In this document: piece after piece, positions 22,923 to 34,862 of the stretch | Numbering within the stretch: position 1 is the first letter of the stretch | Layout of the letters: each line of letters begins with the position of its first letter | Assembly (NCBI RefSeq): GCF_026210795.1 | Contig: NC_089449.1 | Location: forward strand, 3,038,001 to 3,102,000 | DNA length: 64,000 nucleotides | Source of the DNA: Rhizophagus irregularis | Taxonomy: Eukaryota > Glomeromycota > Glomeromycetes > Glomerales > Glomeraceae | Reading direction: 5' to 3' | The notes under the pieces: model-generated | Seen by the model: the letters and a program-made list of their open reading frames with translations, nothing else | Told to the model about the DNA's origin: nothing | Databases searched by the model: none | Translations under genes and position numbers: made by a program

Positions 22923-23432
22923 ATGTCTCCACCATCAGGTCAAATCGAATCAAGAACACTTAGAGTTAATACTCCAGCGAAACGTGGACGAAAACCTTAT
23001 ACCACACCAGACGTTATCGATGTAACTGGAAGAACTCATTTTATGGTTGTTCGAAGATTACAAACAAATAAAAAACCCAAGAAAAAGATAAATAACAATG
23101 AATGTAAAAATTGTGAGCAAAGTGATGAATATGTGGACATACTCGAAGAGAGAGTAAATAAGTTAGAAGGCTTACTCAATACTTTAAATGATAAAGTCAT
23201 AAATGTAAGGGCTGTGCCAAAAAATCCAATCATTAATTCCAGCGAATTAAATAGTTATTCAAGTTTAGACATAAGTTCTCTTCTTCGTCTTTCTGATACT
23301 GTGGGGCAGGTCTTATATAATAATACTCAACAAGTTTCGCCCACAACTACAGTAGAAACAGAATTCAATATAAACGAGAATATAATGACAGAACTTTGGG
23401 ACCCGAGTATAGACGGACAAAATATGTTTTAA
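22923..23432 (+). CDS. RGRK-motif/coiled-coil protein, paralog 1
   Basis: A single-exon gene of 169 residues. It has a basic motif AKRGRKPYTTP (about residues 19-29) resembling an AT-hook, then VIDVTGRTHFMVVRR (about 31-45), a Lys-rich stretch, a Cys pair (CKNC), and a short coiled coil with heptad Leu/Val residues (DEYVDILEERVNKLEGLL). The C-terminal half is Ser/Thr/Asn-rich. The gene at 36855-37445 has the same order of motifs, so these are paralogs. The basic motif, Cys pair and coiled coil suggest a small nuclear DNA-binding dimer, but this is inference; the AT-hook core is normally RGRP and here is RGRKP. The ATG follows an AT-rich leader and is the first in frame. Confidence 0.75.
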   Translation: MSPPSGQIESRTLRVNTPAKRGRKPYTTPDVIDVTGRTHFMVVRRLQTNKKPKKKINNNECKNCEQSDEYVDILEERVNKLEGLLNTLNDKVINVRAVPKNPIINSSELNSYSSLDISSLLRLSDTVGQVLYNNTQQVSPTTTVETEFNINENIMTELWDPSIDGQNMF

Positions 23433-26089
23433 TTATCATTTATTTTACATTTTTTTGTTTTTTTTTTTTACAAGAAAAAAAAACAACAATATTTTCATTA
23501 TTTAGTTTTATATGATTTCTTTTCCATTTAAGTATATGTAACTATGCGGGCGAAATATTTTAAATTCCTAAAGAAGAAAAGAAACTATTCAATAATAGCA
23601 TTTATTTTGTGCTTTTATTGTAATAGAAAGATACAATTATTGTAAATATTATATTTAAATTTTAAATTTAGTTATAAATGCTAATATCTAAACTGAACAG
23701 TATTTTAAAAAAAAAATTTTATTACATTTTCTGTCAGTTTTTTTCAAACAATTTATTTCTTCCATATTATCCATTTACGTTCACCCTCTCCTTATTCATT
23801 TTATATAGATCAAACAACAATATATTTTTCATATGTTTATTATTATTATAAGAGCATTAAGATTTTATTATTATGAATAAGAACTATTTTGATTGTTCAT
23901 ATTCAAATTTTGGAAGGAATAATCTTTTTTTTTTATTTTTATTTTCATTATTTTTTAATTATTTTTTTTTCTATAATATTCTCATTTGTACAGTAATTTG
24001 CGATTTCATTAATAATAAAATAATTTTATTTTAGAAATTTTAAGAATATCTTGAATATCTTTTAGTTTTGATTCGAGAAATTTGTTTACAAGTAATGTCC
24101 TTTAATTTACAAATCGAAAACGCGTAAAAGAGATGCAACTAAGATAATAAAATCATTAGAAATACGTAATTATCTATCATGATGGATTAATAATCCAATG
24201 ATTTGAATTAATCAATTAATGCAATTTATTAATTTATTTTACACGCAGTTAAAATCCTTTGTCTGATTTTTGTACAACCCAAATTATGAAACCTATTTGT
24301 TTCTTTTTCGAATTTTCGATCAAGTCTCAATAAAATCTGTGATTATCTAATTCTGTACATTTTCAAAGAAAATTCTTATGGAAGAAATCTTTATGAATTT
24401 TGGTAATTCAAATACTAAAATTCATGACATACATTTGCTTAACGTAATATAATTTGTTTATCAGATACGAACTAATTCACATTTTATGTACAAAATAGGA
24501 AATAATAATAATAACGTGGAAAACATGTTCAAGGATCGGAGAAAATAAAATAAAATAAAAAAATAAAATAAAAATTTCTTGCATGATCAATTTAATTTTT
24601 TTTCGGGTTTGTGACTCCACAACAGCGGAATTGTTAACTAAATACTTTTGATTTGTTCTATTACATATGATACTTTTATTTATTGTTAGTTTACGATTGA
24701 GTTGTACAAAAAACATCATGAAACTATTGTAATGTAATTATCCGTTAATTTTATGTTTCAAATCATTAAAATGTTACACGAGTCTGATAAACGTGTATCA
24801 TTTTTGAAACTCCTCCAAGTTTTTTTTTTAAAAAAAATTAACGATCCAATCAAATAATCAGGATTTTCATTACATGCTAAAAAAAATTTTTTTTTTTTTT
24901 TCCTTTTTATTTTCTATGGAAAGATTACATGGAAACTTTTTAACAATATTTTAATATTTTATAATTATTAATATTATTAAATGATAATACAAACTGGTTA
25001 AAATCAAAAAAAAAAATTCAGTTAAACAATTTATTTCTTATAGTTGTTTTATCACGCGTTAGAATTTAAATTTAAAAACGCGTTTCAAAGAAAATTAGTT
25101 TGGAATTTGTGTATCATTTACGAATTTTTTTTTTAATAAACAACAAACAAATAAATAAAATGTAATTACGTCATTAGCCACACTATCACACGATGACGTA
25201 GTTATTGCTTAATTTCACCCACAATTAGAAATTTTAAATGATGATACAACAGGTTTAGTATTACCTTGCATACAGCTTTTTTTTTCAGAAAGTTGCTTTT
25301 TTTACAAGAAAGTAAGTTTTATGCTTTATGACGAAATAATTTTCAAAGTGGTACACCAATTGAAAAATTGACCCGGTCTTTCATGAATCATGACAGGAAA
25401 ACGAGTTCCACGTAGAAATACTTTTTATTTTTAACTTGCATGAAAAAAATATTTATGATGAGCAAATGTTTGGATTTTTTAACATGGCATCAAAATGCAC
25501 ATAAAATAATCATTAAGTATATCGTTCGTTTAAGATTAGAATTATTCTGTAAGAGTTTTCTAATGTACTATTCATTTTTTCTTTTTCATAAAGAATTTTT
25601 TATGGGAACAAATCTTTTAACATAATAAAAAATTTTATACTTTGTAAGCGTAGTGACGTATTTTGCATCGGGATTTAAATAATGAAACATAGGAATTTTC
25701 GATAAATGTATGTTAATAATAATATTTGCGACACAATGCGATTTTCTATTTCTGGTTAGAAATCACGCTTTTTCCTTACTTTTCGACTTTTTGTAAATGA
25801 AATATTAAATACATTTAATTAACAGTTAAGTTACGGATTATTAAGATTATTCCGACTTTTTAATATCGTTTTATTTTTCATTGTTATTTTGAATTATTCA
25901 TCAAGTAAAACTTTGAATTTCAAATAAAGTTGTTTTGCTGCAAGGATCATTAAACGTAAATTCATTGAATTTCTTCATTTAGAAAATCCCGAGTTTCATT
26001 GTAATAATAATAATATCATTGGTTTGAATTATATTGAAAATTTTTCGAATTAATAAGCAATTGAATTCTATAATAAAGTATGTATGAAA
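23433..26089. other. AT-rich non-coding region
   Basis: Long homopolymer runs and no supportable gene. Short frames at 24477-24719 and 25440-25625 have low-complexity translations. Together with the DNA up to 34.8 kb this is a gene-poor stretch. Confidence 0.4.
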
Positions 26090-26400
26090 AAGTATGAAAT
26101 TACTGTATATATGAAAATATATATGAAATATATGAAAATATGAAATATACGAAAACCCTATAAAAAATTTTCCGGGGAAATTCCGATAAATGATCATTTT
26201 TCTAGTTTTCATTCCAAAAACTCCGATATGTGATCAATTTTCTAAAAAATTTTTATGAAATATATATGAAAATATATATGAAGAATATGGAATATATAGA
26301 GTATGAAATATATAGAGTATGAAATATATATGAAATATATGAAGTATGAAATATAATAGTATATGAAATACAGTATAGTATTACAGTAATATAGTATTGA
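26090..26400. repeat. ATGAAATATATATGAAAA microsatellite array
   Basis: Imprecise tandem copies of ATGAAATATAT, GTATGAAATATATAGA and similar words lie on both sides of the MITE copy at 26156-26256, which appears to have inserted into an existing array. Confidence 0.6.
26156..26256. mobile_element. Short palindromic MITE, copy B
   Basis: It begins CCCTATAAAAAATTTTCC and ends AAAAAATTTTTAT. The inner half-sites TCCGATAAATGATCATTTTT and CTCCGATATGTGATCAATTT make it nearly palindromic. Close to identical to copy C (30461-30566) and the reverse complement of copy A. Confidence 0.7.
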
Positions 26401-29400
26401 GGTACCAAATACCAAATACGCAAATTTTAAAGTTCGTGACACCTTCTAGTAATAAATATTAGATCTCGTGATTTGTTTTAAGAAATCCGCTATCACGTGC
26501 ATCAAAAATAACGCAGTTAGTCGTATGATTCTCATTCTCGGAATACTTGTCGTGTCGTTTAGTATATGTGATGATAAATTATATCACAAATGTGATTTTT
26601 CTATGTGATTTTTCTTTTTATGCACAAAAGATAATAACTGTCGTACAGACGTTTTGATCGTATGGGTACTAAAAAGTCGAGAACAAAAAAAATTAATTTT
26701 TAATTAAGCATTAAGCATTACAAATGACATTCAAATATAGCCGTTTCACCTTCATTAAAAGTGTTTAATTATATCATTTTTGGTTTAGATAACATCGAAT
26801 ACACGGGAATGAAATCCAAAAAGGCAAGATCGAAAAAAAGAAATGTTGGAACCAGAATAGTTTTCATATAAAACATATGAAAATTTTATGTGTCCCGCAT
26901 TTTGATGCAAGCACGCAAGAAATTGCCGGTAATGTCCTGCATGCATTAGGTTTCTTTCCGATAATATTCCCCTAAATCTTTTATATCCTTTCCAAACAGC
27001 CAATAATATGAATTTCGCACGTGATTCACAAAAAAACTTCTTTAAACCTCTTAACCAAATTTATTTTTTTACCGGTTTTTTTGTTATGCATAACAATGTA
27101 AACTATGCTTTATCTTGAAAAAAAAATGAAATTTTAATCAGAACGATTCAGATATAAAATGAAAGGGTTTTCTCTAATCGAAAAACTACACACAGGATTT
27201 GTCTTATTCCTGAATCTGATTTATAAAAACTTTTTTTATTAAAAAAAAAAAACAACTTTTTTTTAACTCTTTAATAATGCATTGGATTTTGATTCAATTT
27301 GTTCAATGTATGTCAAAATGTGTAAATATCTTGACCGAAAATGCGACATTTCTTCAACAAAAAACTTCTACAAATATTCCTTTAAGCGATCTAAATTTTC
27401 AAGACGCAAGGTTTGCCAAATATGAAATAATTTGGTAAACTTGTAAATATTTTTAATTATTTTAATAAGAAATTTTTTTTATAAAAATTAAAAATTTCTT
27501 TTATAAAAATCGATTTATATTTTTATTCCTTTTTTCCTTTTGTATAAAATAACTAGTATTGTAAAATATTCTCTCTTTTTCTTTTTTTATTTTTTATTTT
27601 GTTTTTTATTTTATTTTTTATTTTTTTAACAAAAAGTATTTTTAAGAAAAAAAAAGTTTTAAAAAGTAAAAGTAAAAATAATAACGGTTACAAAAATTTA
27701 TTGAAAAATTTATCAGTCGATATTTTTTTATCGATTTTCTAATAACTTTCTTTTATAACACCCTTAATTTTTTTTTGAAATTTTGATTATCTTCCCGATC
27801 TTTAAAAAAAAATTCTATTCAAAAATTTGTATTTTTATTATATACGGTATTTTTAAAGCTGGCTTTGAATATTCTGTAAAAAATGAATGATATATTTATC
27901 TTTGAAAAATTTCACACGAACGCATATGTTCACATATCTTTACATTCCTTTTATTTTTTATTATTATATTTAAAATACCGGAAATACCGGTTTCTGATTT
28001 TTTTTTTCACGCGTATTTACATAATCCATTCATTGAAATATTAATATTATTATTTTTTATATTATTTAGTTTTTTTTTATATTGTAATACGCAGTTTTTC
28101 TATCATCTCTCCTTATTACCCTTTATTGTTAACCCATTTTTTCTTTTGATGTAGTCATATGGTCTCGGGCCAATTTCCAATTCAGATACTTGGCATGACA
28201 TAAATCACTCTTTTTATCATTTAAAATATGCAATTTAAAGACCATATGACCCATAAAAAAAAAACTTGATGTAAATAACAACAAAAGTATTTTATAATAA
28301 TAAAAAAAAATGTACGAATCTTATTCGTAAATGCAAATTACACAATAATGAATATATATATATAATATGAGTAATAAATTAAAAAACTATACATTAAAAA
28401 ATGAAGTTATTGTTTTTCTTGTGATAAAAAAAAAAGGAAAAGAAAATGTTGGAATGTGACAGAGAAAAAATTTTTTGGTTTTGATCGACTAATTGAAACA
28501 ATAATTGTTATTTCCGGAGACAATGAAATTAAAAATATCATTATTTATGTGTCTTACAAATTACAAAATTGGCCTGGTTTTTTTCATAAATTTTCCTATT
28601 TTGATTAATCAACCTAATTTTGGTTTCTTTTAAAAAAAAGAAATTGTAAATGATTGAATTTATTGTTCTTTCGGAAAATATTTTACAAAGATAATGTTCG
28701 GGGTTTTAAAAAAAAAAAGAACTAAAAATAAAAAAGGATTATTGAGTTTTTTTGACATAGGGATTGGTTAAATCTCCGATACAGCGCATTAATACTATTC
28801 GATGTGACTTGTTAAAATTTTCATTTTGATCAACCCACTTTAACCCATAATATTCTCTTTTTCGAACTTACAAACTTTTTTTCCTGTTTGAAATCATGTA
28901 ATTTATCGCTCATTCAAATGTAATGAAAAGGTTTAAATTTCGCATGCAATTGCATTATCGTTGATCATATGCCTTTAAATGGTGAACCTTTTTACGAAAA
29001 GTTCCTTATATTCTTGGTAAACTCATTTTCGTAGGTTTCGAACTCTTCTTTTCTTGTAAAAAAACATGTGAAATATTATTTATTTATAACTAGGAAAAAT
29101 ACTATATATAATGAAGGTAATATCGTCTTGAAAGTGCATTTTTTGAAAGCCATATTGCATTAAAATTTTTTGACAATCAAGTGGTGTTACACGCATTTTT
29201 TTTTTTCAAACTTAAAAAATATTATGGTTTCAAGTCTAACTTTTTAATCATAAATCATTGAAAGAATAATAAAAAAATGATTAACATATCGTTATTGTTT
29301 TAATATCATTGAACCTTTTATATATTTTACACAATAGAACATTTTTTTTATTTTTATTTATGATATTCTTTTTTTTTTTTTTTTTTTCTTCTCTTGATCT

Positions 29401-30055
29401 GTATATGAATTTGCCAAATTATACAAATATGCAAATGAATTGTTCTTTTTAAAAGGAAATATTATTTAAAATAAATGAAAAAAAAAAAAGATACGATTTC
29501 TTTCTTCAGCCTAAATAAATAATAACTTAGCCACAAAGGTTCGTACTTTACCTCTGGCTTTATAATTAAGGTTTTATATATAAAAAGGAAATACTATATA
29601 TATATTATATTATATTTATTATATTGTATTAAAATTATATTGTACTCTCTCTTGGAAAAGTCGCGTTTTTTTGTTTCTCATCATATTTACGAGAATTGTT
29701 ATTTATTTATTTATTTACTTATTTATTTTTTTTTTAAAAAAAAAATACAATTAATAATTGTTTATTGTTCTTAAAAAATGATTTATTAAATATTATGCAT
29801 TTATGCATATGGTGTATATGGTGTGATTGAAGAATAAATCACATTAATCACATACGGGACCGTCGGGACGATTCATGATGTCACGTGAGGTAGCTGTCCC
29901 GATAAAATTACCGGAAACTAATCGTTACGTACTATGGTTTTTTTTTTATTTCCGCAGTGTGATAGTATGTAGGGTCCCGGTAATTTGTACAGTAACTCTG
30001 TTCATTTTAAAATAAATATTTCCGCAGTGTGATAAAATATAGATCCGTATCATTT
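26401..30055. other. AT-rich non-coding region
   Basis: No gene is supported; the frame at 26785-27003 on the minus strand has no family features. Noted structures are an 11-bp inverted repeat TCATATGGTCT/AGACCATATGA about 90 bp apart (near 28146 and 28239), and an 18-bp direct repeat TATTTCCGCAGTGTGATA at 29947-29964 and 30017-30034. Confidence 0.4.
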
Positions 30056-30225
30056 CCCTATAAAAAAAAATTTTATCTGTTATTTCTGTAAAAACTCCGT
30101 AAAAATGAGCTTTTCACGGATCCATTAACGGAAAATGTAAATAATTCGATAAATTCCGTTATTAATTCGAGCTTTTTACGGAAAAAAGATGGAATATAAA
30201 AAACGGATCGACTTTTTTTATAGGG
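30056..30225. mobile_element. MITE of the CCCTATAAAA..ACGGA family, copy 1
   Basis: 170 bp with ends CCCTATAAAAAAAAATTTT and TTTTTTTATAGGG. The interior repeats CTCCGTAAAAA, CACGGATCC, AACGGAAAA and TTACGGAAAAAA on both strands. A relative lies at 48378-48504. The ends resemble those of the first palindromic family (copies A-D) but the interior differs. No clear target-site duplication. Confidence 0.6.
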
Positions 30226-30357
30226 TTTTGTTCTTAATATTTCCTAAAGAATGCACAGAGCAAAGGATGTGTTGATAAAATTCACTCCTTTTAATATCAC
30301 TTTAGTTCAATTATTAGCTTTTAATTCTAGATAATCTATAACTATTAACAATATACA

Positions 30358-31230
30358 GTGCCCACTAATAAGTCACCGGTCACCTTTAAGTTCGTATATG
30401 GTCATATGTAAACTTTTTTTTAATAATAAATCCGCCTTTTATCGTATAAGTAAAGTTGGTCCCTATAAAAATTTTCTGGTGAAAATTCCGATAAATGATC
30501 ATTTCTCTAATTTTTATTCCAAAAAACTCCGATATGTGATCAATTTTCTAAAAAATTTTTTATAGAGCGGTCATCAAGTTGAATTGCATTTACTCTAAAA
30601 ATTATAATAAGAATTGGCCATTATATTTTAAATTTTATTAGAAAATTTTAAGATTTCAATAGAGATCTTTAGGTATTATCATAATATTAAAACAATTTGT
30701 TTAAATCGCCTACCGTGATTTTAAATAAAGTATTATTAAAATCAATAAAATAATCTATCTATTATTAATAAATTATCAAGTTAAAGAATAAATTATAATC
30801 TTGAATTTTATTATCATAAAAAAATTCAATCAAAAAATTTAAGGATAAATTATCTGTAACCAAATATTTTTGGAAAAAAAAATTTGGCCAAAATTCAATG
30901 CTAATAATTTGGTGAATGATCAGTAAATGCCGGCCGGCTAAATGTGAATCATTTCATTAATTTTGGCAATAATGTGCCATAAATTATAAATGAACAAATT
31001 ATTTAATTTTTTATTAATACCTATTGATCTCTATTGAAATCTTAAATTTTTTCTAATAAATTTAGAATATAATGGCCAATTCTTATTAAATTTACATATA
31101 ATTTTTAGAGTAAATGTAATTCAACTTATACGATAAAAGGCAGGTTATTATTAAAAAAAAAAAGTTTACATATGACCATATTTGCGCAATAGTTATACGA
31201 ATTTAAAAGTGACCGGTGACTTATTGGTGG
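30358..31230. mobile_element. Foldback/Mutator-like element with long inverted arms
   Basis: Two arms of roughly 250-300 bp in opposite orientation start at the outer ends (CTAATAAGTCACCGGTCAC on the left, its complement on the right) and continue inward through CATATGGTCATATGTAAACT-type, CCTTTTATCGTATAAG, TACTCTAAAAATTATA, AAGAATTGGCCATTATAT and TTCAATAGAGATC. The left arm is split by MITE copy C (30461-30566); without it the arms align along most of their length. The word ACAATATACA flanks both ends (30348-30357 and 31231-31240), a probable 9-10-bp target-site duplication. No coding capacity. Confidence 0.8.
30461..30566. mobile_element. Short palindromic MITE, copy C, nested
   Basis: It runs from CCCTATAAAAATTTTCTGG to CTAAAAAATTTTTTATAGAG, with the same interior as copy B. 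It lies inside the left arm of the foldback element at 30358-31230, so it inserted after that element. Confidence 0.75.
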
Positions 31231-31533
31231 ACAATATACATATAATGATATAAATTATGAAATATAAAATATAAAGATAAAATATCCACTATCCGCCCAA
31301 CACAAAATCCATCAAATGGAAGTTATATGCTTGTAATGGATAAACCGATAAAGCAGATATGGATTTAAGAAAATATTCACAACAAACTCAAAATCAACTT
31401 ACATGGAATGAAAGAATAAAACCAATTAAACGTGATTTGTCAATAGAAACGTTTGTCTACATGTTTAGGCTAACTATTAGTAGATTTACCAGATTACATT
31501 ATCTTTATTTGTAACAATGATAATGTAATTTTC

Positions 31534-32761
31534 CAGTGAAATTCGAAATACCGGAACCTCGATATAACGGATCATAAGTAGGGATGGCAAAAAACATGTT
31601 TTAAAATATATATGTTGCCGAAATATTTCGGCTATTTCGCCCTCTTCAAAGCAAAATCATCTGATTTCATAGATCTGGCTGAAATTAGGCTTCATATAGG
31701 TTAATCTGGGTCTGAAGAACCTATGAAAGAACTTTTGAGGAATTTCGACAAACTTACATAATGGCAGGGCTCTGTAATTTCGGACAACCTATATTTAATA
31801 TATGGCCAAAACTTTAAAGTCCGATTCGAAATTATTGCAGATTATGCCGAAATTTTCTGAAGTCTAAAAGTTGCTGCAGATCTGACCCAAATTATCAAAA
31901 AATTTATTAGTATATCTACAAGTAGCTATATTTTGGAGCCGAAATGCGGCCGAAATTGAAAAAAAGTTTCGACATGTATATTTTAAAACAATTTTGGCGT
32001 TTTAAAACATGTTTTAAACGTGTTTTAAAACATTAAGCACTTACTAGTTTTACGATATAATACATATTTGCAATAAAAATTTAAGCACTTTATTATATAA
32101 TATATATTTAGAGTATAGCCGGACCGACCTTGTTGGGAATATAGCTGGAAGTTATTTTTGAATTAATTTTTTCGTGGGAAGTTAAAATTAGAATTGGCCG
32201 GTCGGACCAAAGGCTACGCCCTTAATTTCCTCAAAAAGGTAGTGATACTAGTGATTCGTTAAATTAAATGTGCGCTAACTCTTAAAAAAAAAAAATTATA
32301 TAATATAATCTTCTAATCGATCAATTAAATCAATAACTAATGTCATTTCCACAATAATTACACACTTTTGACGAGGTGTTTTTCGTAACTTTTCAAAGTG
32401 CTTACGGACGTCTTCCGATGATGGTCTTCCACGAGAATAATTCTAAAAAAAGGTTGCTTAAAAATACAAAAAAGGTCATTAAAAAATAATTCCGCAATAA
32501 TCATGCCGATCAATGTTTTAAAACAAAAAAAAAACGTTTTAAAACAATAAAAAACTGATTTAAATTGTTTTAAAACATCTTGTTTTAAATCACGTTCCAT
32601 CCCTAATCATAAGTAAAATTTTGATATATCGGAATTGAGGTCTGGAACGGATCATAACGTATAATTAATTTACCCTCGATATATCGGAATTCTTGATATA
32701 ACGGATTTTTTGACAAATTTTACTAATGGAACGGATGGTTCCATTATATCGAATTTCACTG
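31534..32761. mobile_element. Mariner-like outer repeat interrupted by a hAT element
   Basis: The outer ends are inverted: CAGTGAAATTCGA at 31534 and TCGAATTTCACTG ending at 32761. CTCGATATAACGGATC on the left and CGATATATCGGAATT and TTGATATAACGGAT on the right add further symmetry. CAGTG ends with ATATAACGGA-type interiors recall Tc1/mariner MITEs, but I could not find a TA duplication. Removing the 1027-bp hAT element and one 8-bp copy leaves a repeat of about 190 bp. Confidence 0.55.
31579..32605. mobile_element. Non-autonomous hAT element, 8-bp target-site duplication
   Basis: 1027 bp bounded by TAGGGATGG and its complement CCATCCCTA, with the perfect 8-bp duplication ATCATAAG on both sides (31571-31578 and 32606-32613). 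Subterminal regions on both sides are rich in ATGTTTTAAAA/TTTTAAAACA words, probably transposase binding sites. There is no transposase frame. TAGGGATGG ends resemble those of the element at 49100-49489. Confidence 0.85.
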
Positions 32762-34862
32762 TGTACATTAATATTGGTGATGGCTTTTTGGACTATTGGA
32801 CTATTGGACATTTGAACTATTGGACTTTGTATAATGATCCAAATCCACATTTTATTGAACTATTGGGCTTACAATCAATTCCAATTGTCACTCTCTTAGT
32901 ACTATTACTAAATGTCATTAAAAAAATTTGGTTTATACATATATATATATTTTTTTTTTGAAAAAAAAAGTTGTTTGGTTAGTATATATTACAATTAATT
33001 TTGAAGATTTAGAAGAATCAAAATGAAGAGACATCCAAATAATAATAATTATTTTTTTTTCGAAAAAAAAAATCAAACGGATTAAAAATTTTATTGTAAT
33101 GCAAGAAATTTGGCTAATTTGGCTGAAATTAGTCTGATCGGTCTTTTTTTTTTAAAAAAAAAATCCACGTGAACAAGGTCTAATTGGTCTTCAATAATCA
33201 ATATTTAATATGCTATTCGGGCACGTGACATATATTCCAACTCTAATAGGCTAATACTAAGAATCAAAATTCTGGCCAACATTAAACCAAAATCACGTGA
33301 TTAAATTATGAATTTTTCCTTGTCGCCGCAGCATTAACGCATTAACAATCTAACGATAAATAAATTCAAAGGTTGTGAAGAATAAAAATCCTTGAAATTA
33401 TTAAATATTGAATTATATTATTGATTGGTTACACATAGAAATTACGAGATTGAATCAATCCGACATATTATGTCAATATTACTATCCGCAGAAATTGAAC
33501 AATCATCCAGCAAAGAAGAAAAGAGAGAGATTCTAGAAGTATACAGATCGTTCTTAAATTGGGACGTCATTTTAAGTTTTAAGCTTTTGCAGTTTTGTAA
33601 AAAAAAAAAAGACGTACGTTTTGACCTAGCCAAATTCCTAAAACTCAATGGATCATGTGACAAATATGTATTCTCGGTTTTATTAGTTTACCAACTTTGG
33701 CATTATAAACAATCTTTATTTGGAATAATTTTGAAATACTATGTGTGCAAGTAGAAAGTATTTCATTAAACTTCCATAAATGAATTCTTTAATGACATTT
33801 GAAACATTTTTAACAGTTAAAGAGTTTCATAGGAGAAATTGTGGAAAAATGTAACTTTGAATGATCCGCAAAGAAATTTTTCTTTGAAGAACCCATATAT
33901 ATGTTCGATTTGATAAGGGACAATATTTTAATTTTCAATCAAAAATTATATGATACACAAAGTAAAATATAATTCTGCGGAATTCACTGCAGAAATAATA
34001 CTTGGCCTTTAAGTCACACAAAATAAATTTATTTGGATATTTAGAAAGCCGAATTTGAATTTATAATGAAATATCATAAGTTTATCAAGAAACTTTCATA
34101 GGATTTAAAAAAATATTAGTAATTAGCCAATATATATTTAATGATTAATTGCATGAAATTTTATTATATATCAATTTTAAAATTTATGAAATTTCTGTTT
34201 ACAAACGGTTTATGAAATCCGTAAACAAGTTTCATCAATTTCATTGATGAAAATCCCATATTGGTTTTAATAATGAGATTCATTAATAATTATTAAACAA
34301 CTAAATTTTTTATTGGACTAACTTTAATAAGTATTTCGGCTGATACTAATTATTATTATTATTATTTATTAATTTTTTGAAAAAAAAAAAAATAAATTAT
34401 CAAAAATATTTGTGGTGTGAATATTTTTTCTTTTGATTTAGATAATCAAATGAGGAAAAAAAAATTTTAAACAATTATGGCTCGTAAATATTGTAAATAA
34501 TAAATATTAAAAAATGTTTATTTTTTTTTTTGTAATTATTAACTTAATATTGGTAGTTTATTGCCTTTTTTTCAACGGCGATTCTTTTTCTATTGTTTTT
34601 ATTTTTAGTAAAAATTTTGGCTAATAAATTCTTATTTTCTCAGGTGACGGATTTTATAAAAAAAAAAAACAAAATACCTTTATTTGTTTTTATTAAAACA
34701 GCTATTTCTTTATCTTCATTTTCTCAGGTGATTCTTTCTTAAGAAAAAACCAAAAAAAAACCCAAACATCTATTATATATATAGATTATCGTGTGATTTT
34801 TTTAATCCCGCCTCCAAATAAATAATCATGCACAAAATTGAGGTAATACTCAATCGGAATAT
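32762..34862. other. AT-rich region with one doubtful short frame
   Basis: Mostly non-coding. The frame at 33425-33754 is listed separately. Microsatellite-like ATT runs occur near 34350, and there are several long A and T runs. Confidence 0.35.
33478..33754 (+). CDS. Doubtful small hypothetical protein
   Basis: From the first in-frame ATG (33470s) the frame reads SILLSAEIEQSSSKEEKREI and on through EVYRSFLNWDVIL to a run of Lys codons, then DVRFDLAKFLKLNGSC and a stop at 33752-33754. The first half has a coding-like mix of Glu, Ser and Lys, unlike the surrounding DNA; the second half turns hydrophobic after a poly-A run, where a frameshift may have happened. I recognise no family. It may be a gene fragment. 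Confidence 0.2.

Noticed and set aside
22923-23432. Reading the RGRK protein as a bZIP or HMG-box factor
   Set aside because: The coiled coil is too short and is not directly preceded by a bZIP basic region, and HMG residues are absent; only an AT-hook-like motif is seen.
32358-32600. Phe-rich minus-strand frame
   Set aside because: Lies inside the terminal region of the hAT element and reflects its TTTTAAAAC words.
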